Below the pieces are notes generated by a model. It made no database searches and had not been told where the DNA came from. It was given only the letters and a program-made list of their open reading frames with translations. This document shows positions 21,775 through 32,353 of a stretch of DNA of 64,000 nucleotides, one piece after another (the stretch's first letter is position 1; the number at the start of each line of letters is the position of its first letter). The DNA is taken from the NCBI GenBank assembly GCA_027186245.1, contig CP114488.1, positions 756,501 to 820,500 on the forward strand, given 5' to 3'. The stretch comes from Coriaria nepalensis. Its lineage: Eukaryota > Streptophyta > Magnoliopsida > Cucurbitales > Coriariaceae. Position numbers and translations under genes: made by a program.

Positions 21775-24700
21775 ATGGAGCTATCATTGTTAAAAGCGCT
21801 TCTCGGACACATCTCCTTGTATTTTCGTTTGTCGTCTGGTGACAGCATAAACTCAGAGGTTGTATTGAAGTACCACCAAAAAGGAGAAGAGATACTGAAG
21901 CTGTTGAAGCCAGTACTTGATGCAATTGTCGATTCAGAAATAGCTTATCAGGAAAAGCTTGATAAGGCATTTGAAGATCTGAGTCATTCAGTTGATAAAT
22001 TAAGAGATCTCTTCGAAAACTGGAAACCACTGTCAAGTAAAGTATATTTTGTAAGTTCAAATCATAATGTCATAACTGTTTTTAACTGGCTTATTTTAAT
22101 CTGTTTAAGGTAAACTTATTTTCTCGTTATTCTTGTATCCTGACTCAAATTTGTTGCACCTGGGTTCAGCTATGTGATAATAGGTAGATTACTTGGGTAT
22201 AGAATGTTTCAGACATCATTTGTAGCGAAACTTCCTGCACTTGTATTTTTTCCTTTTATCTTTTGGAAAGTTTTGCTATACCTTCTAATTCAATGATAGA
22301 ATAAATCATTACTGCACTACTTCTCATAAGATTAAATTTGGCACATATAAATGATTTGTAGTAACTATGTTTGAAGCAAAACCATATGTATTTGTTTAAC
22401 ATTTTCTTTTTCGTATTGCAAGGTTCTGCAAAGTGAAGCACTGATATCAAAGATTCAGAAATCTACCTTGGATACCTTTCAGATCCTGCAGTCATTGCAT
22501 GAATATCTCCCCGTTAAATTAAGCTCAACATCTGTTGAGGTAGTGTCTTTTTTACTTTTTATTTTTCTCGCTTGGTGAAAAAAAAAAAGAAAAAAGGTGT
22601 TTTGTGCAGTGGCCGAATGTACTTTTAAGATTTTTTGTAGGATAGATGAGCTTATCCCCATGATCTCTAATTGTATCATGATTGGTTGCAGCTCTGCATT
22701 CAGAAAATCAAGCATATGGGAAATGAACAAACCTTTATTATCATAAAAGATGCACTAAGAAATCAAGTAGAAGGTGTGGAGCCTAGCGCTGAAGCTCTGT
22801 TGAAAATCGCTGAGCCCTTGAACTTGAGGTCAAATGAGGGGATTCTGATCGAGGCTGTGGCCCTTGAGAAGCTGAAAGAAAAAGCCGAACAAGCTGAAAA
22901 TGCTGGAGAAGTGGAGTATATTGATCAAATTATTTCCATAGTAACACTCTTGCATGAGCATCTTATAGTAATAGATCAGTCCCAAATCACAAGCTCTGTT
23001 CTAATCCCAGCTGATTTCTGTTGTCCTCTCTCGCTCAAGCTTATGACAGACCCAGTGATAGTATCATCTGGACAAACTTATGAGAGGGCTTTTATCAAGA
23101 GATGGATTGATCTTGGTCTCAATGTTTGTCCAAAGACAAGACAGACATTGTCTCACACTAATTTGATTCCTAATTACACGGTCAAGGCACTAATTGCAAA
23201 CTGGTGCGAGTTAAATAATGTAAAGCTCCCTGACCCAACAAAGCCTATCATCATAAACAATGTGAGCTTAGAATCAAAAAATCAGTCTATGGGTTCTCCT
23301 GGAAACAAAGTAAATTCATCTAGTGGAAGTACAACACATCAAGAGGGCCCTTCTCCATCGGACGACTCCTTGACTACTATTACTGCTAACGGATCAGGTT
23401 CAGATATCACAACAGTGTCACAAAAAAATTCCGGAGAAATATTACCTGGGTCTGAAGATAAAAGTGGACATTCTGCACCATCGCGAACAAATCTTCAGGA
23501 AATAAGTGGGGTTCAACTTGACCTGCCTCAGAATCATAACAAAACTTCCTCTGCCTCTAGTGTAGTTTCTGATTCGGGTGGTTTTCCTCGAGGAAATTTA
23601 GGAGACAACAATGAGGCTTACAGCAGTGATAACTCAGGGGAGGTGAGATCAGAGTCGCCTCTTAACACTACTCCCTTAACGGCCCCACAAAGAGAGCCAG
23701 AATATTCACCTAGGTTAATGGAGGCAAGAACTCGGACTCATTCTATCTGGCGTAGACCATCAGAGAGGTATGTCCCAAAAATCGTTTCTTCCTCTGCTAG
23801 TGAAACAAGGCCTGATCTTTCTGGCATTGAAACCCAAGTCAAGGGCCTTGTGGAGGACTTAAAGAGCGATTCAGATGAGACCTTACTGGCTGCGACAGCA
23901 GAGATCCGGTTGCTCGCCAAACACAGTATGGATAATCGGATTGTGATTGCAAATTGTGCGGCCATCAACTTTCTGGTCGATTTACTCCGCTCAAACATTT
24001 CCAAAATTCAAGAAAATGCTGTCACTGCCCTTTTAAACTTATCAATCAACGATAATAACAAAACCGCCATTGCTCAAGCCAATGCGATAGAACCATTGAT
24101 TCATGTTCTTGAAACTGGAAGCCCTGAAGCAAAAGAGAACTCTGCCGCCACTCTCTTTAGCCTTTCCGTGATTGAGGATAACAAGGCCAAGATTGGACGG
24201 TCTGGAGCGATCGGCCCTTTAGTTGATCTATTGGGAAACGGTACTCCAAGAGGTAAAAAAGATGCAGCCACTGCCTTGTTTAATTTATCGATTTTTCATG
24301 AAAATAAGAGTAGGATTGTAGAGGCGGGAGCTGTTAAGTATCTTGTGGAGTTGATGGACCCAGCGGCTGGTATAGTTGATAAGGTGGTTGCTGCTTTGGC
24401 TAATCTGTCTACAGTTCCGGAGGGAAGGACTGCTATTGGTGAGGAAGGTGGGATTCCAGTTTTGGTTGAGGTTGTTGAGTTGGGTTCGTCTCGAAGTAAG
24501 GAGAATGCAGCTGCTGCTTTGTTGCAGCTTTGTACAACGAGTAATAGGTTTTGCAATATGGTACTTCAAGAAGGGGCGGTCCCTCCTTTAGTGGCATTAT
24601 CACAATCTGGCACCCCAAGGGCCAAAGAAAAGGTATGGTTGCTATTTTGATTGACTACTTGTTTGTTAATTGTAATTGCACTCCTCTCCTTGCTATAAAA

Positions 24701-25040
24701 TCTATTAATCAATAGGAGAGGTTCTTGTTTACGAGTGCTTAACAAGGTATGGGCTGGCCTGTCATGTGGGCCCGCTATGTGGGACCGACATCGGCAGTCA
24801 GAGTGCTGGCGGCACCACATTGGTGACACGGGCTCATAAGTGATATGGATAGTTGAAGTACAGCCCGCCGCATACCTTCATACATATTAGATAGTTTCTT
24901 TCCTTGTTCTAGCCATTTTCTTTTTCTACTTAAACTCTTGAAAACAATTAATGGATTAGTTTTGCGGCTAATTGTAGGCACAGGCACTTCTAAGCTTCTT
25001 CAGAAACCATAGACAACAAGGTAATGCAGGAAGAGGCTGA
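21775..25040 (+). CDS. PUB4: U-box/ARM-repeat E3 ubiquitin ligase, PUB4/PUB2 type
   Basis: Four exons, 21775-22050, 22423-22539, 22692-24632 and 24978-25040, all phase 0, encode 798 residues. An N-terminal UND-type helical domain (KPVLDAIVDSEIAYQEKL, SKVYF) spans about 1-230. The U-box (about 236-310) has FCCPLSLKLMTDPVIV and CPKTRQTLSHT, which recruits the E2. A Ser/Thr-rich linker with RRPSER follows, then an ARM array from about 505 (ENAVTALLNLSINDNNK, GPLVDLLGNGTPRGKKDAA). The end AQALLSFFRNHR-GNAGRG is the same as in Arabidopsis PUB4 (At2g23140, from memory), which works in cytokinin, meristem and immune signalling; PUB2 (At5g67340) is its paralog. The symbol is by family likeness only. 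The final intron carries a GC-rich insertion with inverted ends. Confidence 0.94.
24744..24878. mobile_element. Possible GC-rich miniature inverted-repeat insertion in an intron
   Basis: A 135-base GC-rich block lies in the otherwise AT-rich last intron of the U-box gene. Its ends are imperfect inverted repeats: AAGGTATGGGCTG on the left and the complement of AAGGTATGCGGCGGGCTG on the right. No target-site duplication is clear, so a small non-autonomous element is only a suggestion. Confidence 0.35.
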
Positions 25041-25754
25041 GGATGTTTCTGCAAGTAGTGTACTAAGAATTGTGAACGTACATAAAAAAAAAATAAAAAT
25101 CTGCTGGAAATAATTCATGTGTTGCTTTGCTTGTGTTTTACATGAAAGATTTTGGATTGATCATGAGCATCATCTTTGGAGGAGAACAAAATATATGTAA
25201 GATTCTTTTTTTCTTATGTAATTCTTTCATGTATGTGAATACGAAATTTATTTTTCTTTTTCTATGTAACCAATCTTCTCGTTTATGATTAATATGTTTT
25301 AAAATCTTGTTTTAGTAAATATATTATTGTGGAAAAATAGATTATCTTATAATTATAAAAGTATTTGGTTACAATTTTTTTGGCTATCTCATGGGTCTCC
25401 AATAATTTTTTCATTATACAAAATTTTTTTAATTTCTAATTCGATCCAATTCATTCGTTGATAGAACTATTTATTCGATTGTAAATATTTTTGTAACACC
25501 TTTAACATTGCAACTTGCTCAACATGTTTCTTCTTCATTTTGTCTTTTCCTTCTTTTAATGTACTTTGGAAAAGTGTTCAATATGTTAACTATGTTCATG
25601 TAACATTGCAACTTGCTCAACATGTTTCCATATAGGATAAACCTGAGGGATTGGTCTGTGGTTAAAAGATGGAGATTTTGAAATCACATAGATTTATTGG
25701 AGTTAGTTATCATTCATTCTCAAAAGAGTTAAGACATTCATATTTTATCCGGCC
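25041..25754. other. Spacer between U-box gene and KAI2 relic
   Basis: 3' flank of the U-box gene, AT-rich. Contains a perfect 28-base direct repeat listed separately. No gene seen. Confidence 0.5.
25503..25628. repeat. Direct repeat of 28 bases, two copies
   Basis: The word TAACATTGCAACTTGCTCAA and the following ACATGTTTC... run to 28 identical bases at 25503-25530 and 25601-25628, 98 bases apart. It lies just beyond the truncated 3' end of the KAI2 relic and may mark a rearrangement. Confidence 0.7.
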
Positions 25755-26455
25755 TCAAAAGAGATTGATCTTGATCGTGTGAAACATGGTTAGAGCTATA
25801 TCCGGCCTCATATTAAACAAAGTCCGACTGAACTCTTGAACCGCCACCGAATCCATATCACCGCCTACCATAAGCAGCGCAAATCCAGTACACCACGCCT
25901 CATAGTCCGACATAATTGCTTGAAATAGCTGCTCCATATCTTCCTGCTCGAATCCTCCATGGTAGCCGACCTCGTTTAGAAACCTAAAAATCAAAATCAA
26001 AATCCGATCAAGTATTTCACATCAAGCTTAGTTCTGGCAATTTGTAGAACAGTTTATGTGCGTTGTAAGTAGTAACATAGCGGTACCTAGGGGAAGCAGA
26101 GACCATGACGAGTTTAGAGAAGAGGTCAGGACGAGTGATGGAGGCGACTACGCCAACCACAGCGGAGAGAAAGTTGGCTGACGAATATACATGAAGTGAT
26201 CTGAAGCTCTTCTAAAATGGCGAGTAAGTCATAACCGGAGCCTTGAAGCGTAGAGTAGCGCTCGAAATCGAAGTACTCTGGATTTGTTGTTCCGGCACCC
26301 ATGTTATCGTATAATACGACTTTGAAATCATCGACAAGGTGTGGAACGAGGTGCTTTCAGACGGATTGGTCGGTGCCGAAGCCATGGCCGAGGACTATTA
26401 CCTTCTGGCCAGATCCTAATACCCTCACGTTGTGAGCTTCTTCTACTATGCCCAT
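25755..26455 (-). pseudogene. Truncated and frameshifted KAI2 duplicate
   Basis: Reading right to left, an ATG at 26455 opens [17 protein letters not shown] and [12 protein letters not shown], then the Trp codon expected next is TGA. The frame resumes ([20 protein letters not shown]) and breaks where intact KAI2 has [10 protein letters not shown]; here it reads CIFVSQLSL, so the catalytic Ser motif is lost. The intron is kept at the same place, with donor GTACCG and acceptor TAG, so the copy arose by DNA duplication, not through RNA. Exon 2 ([34 protein letters not shown]) stops after NMRPDIAL; the last third, with catalytic Asp and His, is absent. Confidence 0.93.
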
Positions 26456-27012
26456 TACTTCTATTGTTGTTATCATTATTTTACCCTTTCCCCTTTCTGG
26501 ATATCGGGTTGGTGGGCTGATTTCGGATCTGTATGATTTATGACCGTTGGATCTTAGGAAATAGATCCAACGGCTTTGGACTTTACAGTGATTTACATCA
26601 ACTACAAACGTTCATTTCATCCAAACGCTATCAAAAGTCCGTTTGATTTCAAAATACTGAAGAAACGTGTTACATCGATTTTCTGTATTTTTCTAATCTT
26701 TGAATTTTCATTTAGATGAATTTTGTATCTAAATCTACCACATTTTCTATAATTATGTCTTATTCCTTTTTTAGGTTGAATTTTGTTGCATGCCATAAAA
26801 ATGAATTTGTATAGTTTTTCATTAAATTTATAACAAATATACATATCAAATTAAAAAATACTAATTTGTCGAACCATTCTATTCTGGCGATGATGATGAT
26901 GGATATGACACTGACATTAGAGTTACACTGCAAATTTTCTTTTTTTTTTTTTGGCCAAAAGATAAACTGCAATTTAAATACATTATTTTTATACACATAA
27001 ATGTAGAATTAG
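26456..27012. other. Spacer between KAI2 relic and KAI2
   Basis: Old promoter of the relic and 3' flank of intact KAI2. AT-rich, with a poly-T run at 26940-26952. Nothing else seen. Confidence 0.5.
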
Positions 27013-27949
27013 TCATGCTGCAATGTCGAAACGAATATGCCGGAGAAGCACTGGGATGACGATATCCGGAGAGCTCATCTGCGGCAGATGACCGTCTGAT
27101 TGCATGACTTCCACTATAGACTCGCCTTCGAGATTCTGGTGAAGAAACTCCGACACAACCACCGGCACCGCCAAATCCTTCATGCTCTGAATAATATGAC
27201 AAGGAACAGTAACAAATCTCAGAATCTGCCTCATATCGCTTCGGAAAATCGTTTGAGCTACGCTCAGAGCTATGTCCGGCCGCATATTGAACAGAGTCCG
27301 ACTGAATTCCTGAACCCCCACTGAATCCATATCTCCGCCGACTGCAAGCGGCGCAAATCCAGAGCACCACGCCTGGTAATTCGACTGCATCGCTTCGAAC
27401 AGCTGCTCTAGATCTTCGAGCTCAAATCCGCCGTAGTAATCCACGTCGTTTAAATACCTAAAAACATAATCAAGCTCGAATCAGTTAAGGAATTAAGAAT
27501 TAAGATCAGTTCTGGAATTGAGGAAGAGGAATTTTGTCGAACAGTTGGTGTACTGTGCGTTAAGGAAATGGTGGAACTTACCTAGGCGAGGCAGAGATCA
27601 TAACGATTTTGGTGAATAAGTCAGGTCGAGTAATGGAGGCGATGGCGCCGACCATGGCCGAGACGGAGTGGCCGACGAAGATACAGGAATCGATCTGTAG
27701 CTCTTCTAAGATGGCGAGCAAGTCGTATGCGAAGCCTTCGAGTGTGGAGTAGCGTTCGAAATCGAAGTAATCTGGATTGGTAGTTCCAGCGCCCATGTTA
27801 TCGTAGAGGACAACTCTATAATCGTTGACGAGGTGAGGAACGAGATGCTTCCAGACGGACTGGTCGGTGCCGAAGCCATGGCCAAGAACTACGACCTGCT
27901 GGCCTGATCCGATGACTTTCCCGTTGTGAGCTTCCTCCGCTACACCCAT
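27013..27949 (-). CDS. KAI2: KAI2 alpha/beta hydrolase, karrikin and KL receptor
   Basis: Two exons, 27582-27949 and 27013-27457, joined at SASP-R/YLND, give 270 residues, the usual KAI2 length. The catalytic triad is present: Ser95 in GHSVSAM, Asp217 region in [10 protein letters not shown], and His246 in DGHLPQ. The oxyanion segment GHGFGTDQ and [12 protein letters not shown] are typical of KAI2 and not of the related D14. Tyr124, one of the pocket residues known to affect ligand choice, is as in Arabidopsis. The protein binds karrikins or an endogenous KL signal in nucleus and cytoplasm, and works with MAX2 to degrade SMAX1. A broken duplicate lies 560 bases downstream, so this copy is probably the only working one in the window. 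Family ortholog: At4g37470. Confidence 0.97.
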
Positions 27950-28639
27950 GGCTGACCGGAGGAGTTGATTGATATTTGTTAATAGGATAAATGGAAAAAT
28001 TTGGATATACAGTAGTGGAGGCTATCTCATCGCCATCACCTTATCCGCACCATCACATCACACCGTACATCAAAATCAATATAGAGCCACGTGTCATAAG
28101 ATATTTCGAAGTTCGTTAACTAAGCATTTCATTTATTATCAGTTTCACTACTTTATCTCCGTCACAAATAAGAAAAAAAAAAGGGTGAATTAATTAATAA
28201 TTACTGTTTAAAATTAGTTTATATATTAAGAATTATAATAAATTAATATAAAGTTTATATATTTTATAATCAGTATTTATATATATATATATATATATTA
28301 TGAATTTTTATATTAATTTATATTTTACTATTTATAAATTAATTTAAAAATAATTATTTAGATGATTACCGAAGAAGGTAATTTTAGTTTTTATTCATTT
28401 TAATTAAATTTAAATCACTAATTATATTATATATATATAATTTAATTAATGTCGTGTAGCGGTAGGATGTAATAAACGAAAATTAGTACTTTTTGTGTCT
28501 TAGTGAGCGATTGAAGGGTCGTGATGTAGACCTACAACCTCTTCAACCTTTAGTTAGATGATATATGACAAAATAATAATCAAGCAAATGCCCTAACACC
28601 GAGGTAAGATTATCCGTTTGTTTTTTGTTTTTTGTTTGG
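27950..28639. other. KAI2 upstream region
   Basis: Promoter space of KAI2 (read leftward). An AT microsatellite lies at about 28276-28299 and the stretch 28200-28450 is very AT-rich. CACGTG at 28088-28093 is a perfect G-box, about 140 bases upstream of the ATG, a plausible bZIP/PIF site. No gene seen. Confidence 0.5.
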
Positions 28640-30345
28640 TTTTTTTTTTTTTTTTTTTTCTCTCAAAGGCTTGCCTAATTGAAAATGTTTTGGGGGTAAA
28701 AAAGACAATAAACCACACAATGAAAGGAAATCTAGAAATATAACCTTTTACTCAAATAATTTTAAACTAGGAAAGCGAGGGGCTCTTAGTTCGAAAATAA
28801 TCTCAAGCCTTTGAAATAAAAAATTTCGAATTATTATACACCCAAGAGAAAAAAAAAATCCGGCCTATTAAGGAAAGGAATTAAGGTAGATGGAATTCAA
28901 TCTTAGACTTTCCACCAAGCAATGATTGGAGGGGAAGGAGAGGACCAAGACCTTGTGCTAGGAATACTACCTCTCATTTGGAGGAAAGGGAACGACCATA
29001 AATTACCTTCGATATTGTCCCCAACAAGGTGATTTTTACTAGTGTCGGAACTAGTAATAGTGTTCCCACTGATGAGATGAGCAAGGGTGGGATCAGGAAG
29101 CCAAGGGTCATACCAAAGAGAGGTAGAACTCCCATTGTCGATAATCCATCTAAAAGAGGAGGAAACCTGGTCTCTAGCCTTAGGATCTTCCTCCAAGCCC
29201 GAGAGCCATGGTCTAGGGATAGAACACTCCCAAAAGTGCTCGTTCTTCAAATGTTGGGAATAACCCTAAGCTGGCCAAATGGAATTTGGGAATGAAAAAA
29301 GATTTCAAATATGCTTACTTTTATCAATTTTATTCCATTCAACAATATCTTTAATGCCTAATTCACCTTCCTTTTTAGGAAGACAAACCGAATTACAAAC
29401 AACTTTACCTCCTCCACTTGAAAGAGAGGACCCTTTCCAAAGAATATCTCGCATAAGCCGATCAATCTCCCTTAAAGCTTCTGCGGGGATAATAAAAAGG
29501 GAAGCTCAATAGACTTGTATCAAGAAGAGAGTAGAATTAATAAATTATAATCTTCCTGCAAAAGAAAGAAACTTAGAAGACCAACTCCTAATTCTAGAAG
29601 TCATTCTATCAATGAGAGGCTTACACTTAAGAGTAAGAAATGAAGGAAGAGGAAAGATGAATACCAAGAAATTTGATCGGAAGCAAATCTACCCGGAAAC
29701 CAAGAATGGTCGAGATTTCATCTTGCACGGAACCCAAAACATTGTCAGAGAAAAGGCAATACTCTTTGTCGGATTAGGAGCGAGACCCGAAAGACTAGAA
29801 AACTTTAAAACCACTTTATGGATAGCAAGAGCCGAAGATGCATTACTCTTAGAAAAGACCATAAGGTCGTCCGCAAAGTAAAGGTGTGAAATCTTCTCCT
29901 TACTTAACATGCTTTTAATGGAACCTAAAGCGACTATCATGCTCCAAATTATTAAGAAGACCGGAACATACCTCCATATAAAGCGAGAAAAGATTCGGAG
30001 ACATAGGGTCCTCTTGCCCAAGGCCCCTACTACTCCTAAAATATCCCGTAAGCTCTCCATTTAGAGAGGCGGTCGAGACACAAGCCATAATCTAATGGAA
30101 CTTCGGTGGGAAGCTCATACTCATCGAAACCTCTTCTAAGAAATCCCAACGAACTGTGTCATAAGCTTTCATGAGATCTATTTTGAAAGCACAATTACTC
30201 GGCCCCGATGAAGATGGAAACCATGAAAAATTTCTTGGGAGAGAATGATGTTATCACTAATTCTTCTACCTTTGATGAAAGCCGATTGATTTTCACTCAC
30301 CAACCCATCAAGCACCAAGATGAGTCTTTTGCTCAAAACATTTGA
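28640..30345 (-). mobile_element. Decayed LINE (non-LTR retrotransposon) fragment
   Basis: On the minus strand, broken frames spell LINE reverse transcriptase blocks in order: NQSAFIKGRRISDNIILSQ (about 30235-30300), KIDLMKAYDTVRWDFL (about 30140-30200), HLYFADDLMVFSKSNASS with the catalytic FADD (about 29830-29890), then the zinc-binding/zf-RVT region with IIDNGSSTSLWYDPWLPDP (about 29080-29150). Stops and frameshifts separate them, and the endonuclease half is missing, as is common for 5'-truncated LINEs. A T-run at 28640-28659 may be the copy's poly(A) tail seen from the plus strand, which sets the left limit. It is not expected to encode a working enzyme. Confidence 0.82.
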
Positions 30346-30964
30346 GATACACTTCTAGATAGTATTACAACACAAAATAGGAATTGTAGAATGCTACGTA
30401 TAACTTAATGAGCAAACACAATCGTGAAAAGAAGGCAAGGGAAGAAGAGATCAATAACAGAACAAAAGGAATTGTCCCTTTTTAATCATCAAAAAGAGAC
30501 ATGGAAAAAGGCTCGTAAATTTAAATTATTTCTTGCACGTCTTCTTCCTTAACTTCACTAATATCATCAATATTTCTCTCCATTTTTTTTCAATACATCT
30601 TTTCAGAAACAGCTGCTAACTTTCATCATGTCATAATTCTTCTCGGTGCGGTTTTAACGACGGAAACTTTGTTCCTACCATCTCTCTCTCTCTGTCAGTT
30701 GTTGTCTGTATCTTGGTCTCCTTGCTCCCTATGGCTGTGAAGAAAATCCATTTCCGCACCAACAAAAAGAAGTATTCATCGAAAAGAGTAACCTTTAATC
30801 ATTACAAGCACTCCCCCACATGGCCCCATCACCACCTCCCACTCAATATCGATCATTATTCATTAATAAATGGGCCTACTCCTAAAAAGTCTCATAAAAC
30901 GAACAAAAAGGAAACAACTTTCATTAATTAATTTTAAAAAATAACTCAAGAGTATGTACATTAA
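30346..30964. other. Spacer between LINE relic and unknown membrane protein gene
   Basis: Possibly some further LINE-derived DNA near 30350-30500. A frame of 72 codons at 30713-30931 (MAVKKIHFRTNKKKYSSKR) is Lys-rich and unlike known families; I leave it uncalled. Confidence 0.35.
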
Positions 30965-32353
30965 TTAAGCAGTCATCTCCCGATCATCATGATCAGAATG
31001 ATGATCAAAGCTTGCATGCGAAAGGTCCTTTAGCCATTCAAATGTTCGATGACGCGACAAAGCTTGCTTTGTCTCCTGTTTCTTTTTCTTTTGCATTTGC
31101 TTCTGTTGCTTCTTCATCTTCAGCTCCAACAACACTTTTTCTCTTACAGCATGCGCTCTTTCACTTTCATTATGATTCTTGCTATTATTACTACCGCTCT
31201 TAGTGGAAGTAGAGCTTTTTATGACGATTTTTGGAGGCACTGTTTCTACTGAACATTTACAACTTACTCCCCCCAATAGTATTCCACTATTACTCCTTAC
31301 TCTTTCCATTGAAATTTTTGGCATCATATTGCTATTGAAATTCTTGGGGACAAAGATTCTTTTGTTACTCATGTTACTACTACTTTTTCCGCTGCCACCA
31401 TCGCAACTAGCAGATTTTCTTCTATTAGTATTTTTGTTGTTGTTGCTACTGCTGCTACTATTGTTGTGGTTTTTACGGTTGTGTGGTTCTATGCCGGCTG
31501 GTTTAATCAAACCGAGACGGAAAACGTCAACCCATGTAGAGGTAGAAGGAGTAGTAGTTGCAGAAGAGGAAGACGGGTGCTTTCGGGTAGGGTTTCTATT
31601 CATGAGGCTTCCTTGGAGAGAATTAGTTGAAACCCTAATTTGGGGTCTTGGACTAGGGTGAGAGTGAAATGGGTTTGCGATTCTTGGCCTTGAGTAACAA
31701 TGTTTGTTTGTGTTTAAAGAGTACTTCATAAGATGGTCACTTACACTATTACTACTACTACTGCTTCCACTACTATTAATGCTTCTAAACCTACTAAATG
31801 AGCTAACATATTCCATAGATTCTGACCTTGATAACGCGCTTCGCCCGTTAATTAGATTCTTGCTTTCCTGTCGAAACCCCGTTGAGCTGTTTTCTGAGCT
31901 GAATGAGAGACGAACTGGGAGGATTTGTCCTTGGAAGAAGAGTTCATCTGCTGCACACATTTGAGGTTGTGCTAAATTGAAACCGGACCAATTATTAGAA
32001 CCGAAATCGAATTGGTCATCATCGTCTTCCGTTTCCGTTGCCCTAATCGGCTTATGATCATACTTGATGAAAGTATGATTTTCTTGATCACGATCTTTGC
32101 TCGAGTTGTTGATCATGGGAAGGTCCGATAGTGACAATGCTTCATCTTCGACATCATCAACATCATCCTCACCTTCATCATATAATTCCTTGTAGTTGAA
32201 CTCTTCCCATCTTCCTTCATGATCACTAGTAGAGCTTCTAATTGCCATATTTAGCAAATAGACAGCCCCTCCTATGAATCCAAAGACAAACAAGAAAGAA
32301 AGAAATTCTCTAGAGGTAGTTAGTAGCCACTTTATTTGTGCATATATATACAT
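30965..32353 (-). CDS. Unrecognised membrane-anchored Ser/Asn-rich protein
   Basis: Intron-free frame of 462 residues. One hydrophobic segment near the N-terminus (FLSFLFVFGFIGGAVYLLNM, about 18-37) looks like a signal anchor, so most of the chain would hang in the cytosol or lumen. It is followed by an acidic stretch (about 50-75, EGEDDVDDVEDEALSLSDL). A long Ser- and Asn-rich, low-complexity middle contains TWVDVFRLGLIKP, and a Lys/Gln-rich helix (about 405-440, probably coiled coil, EKVLLELKMKKQQKQMQ) precedes the end RHRTFEWLKDLSHASFDH. The terminal and WVDVFRLGL blocks look conserved-like and high in complexity, but I do not recognise the family. GA-rich DNA just upstream (32355-32410) may be its leader. 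The frame is unlikely to stay open this long by chance given several stops in other frames. Confidence 0.72.
   Translation of the reverse strand: MYIYAQIKWLLTTSREFLSFLFVFGFIGGAVYLLNMAIRSSTSDHEGRWEEFNYKELYDEGEDDVDDVEDEALSLSDLPMINNSSKDRDQENHTFIKYDHKPIRATETEDDDDQFDFGSNNWSGFNLAQPQMCAADELFFQGQILPVRLSFSSENSSTGFRQESKNLINGRSALSRSESMEYVSSFSRFRSINSSGSSSSSNSVSDHLMKYSLNTNKHCYSRPRIANPFHSHPSPRPQIRVSTNSLQGSLMNRNPTRKHPSSSSATTTPSTSTWVDVFRLGLIKPAGIEPHNRKNHNNSSSSSNNNKNTNRRKSASCDGGSGKSSSNMSNKRIFVPKNFNSNMMPKISMERVRSNSGILLGGVSCKCSVETVPPKIVIKSSTSTKSGSNNSKNHNESERAHAVREKVLLELKMKKQQKQMQKKKKQETKQALSRHRTFEWLKDLSHASFDHHSDHDDREMTA

Noticed and set aside
29029..29881. Plus-strand frames of 70-90 codons
   Set aside because: Antisense to the LINE reverse transcriptase relic.
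30713..30931. 72-codon Lys-rich frame
   Set aside because: No family motif; just outside a LINE relic in AT-rich DNA; cannot be separated from chance.
31012..31964. Leu-rich plus-strand frames with membrane-like sequence
   Set aside because: Antisense of the Ser/Asn/Glu-rich gene at 30965-32353; Leu runs arise from its low-complexity codons.
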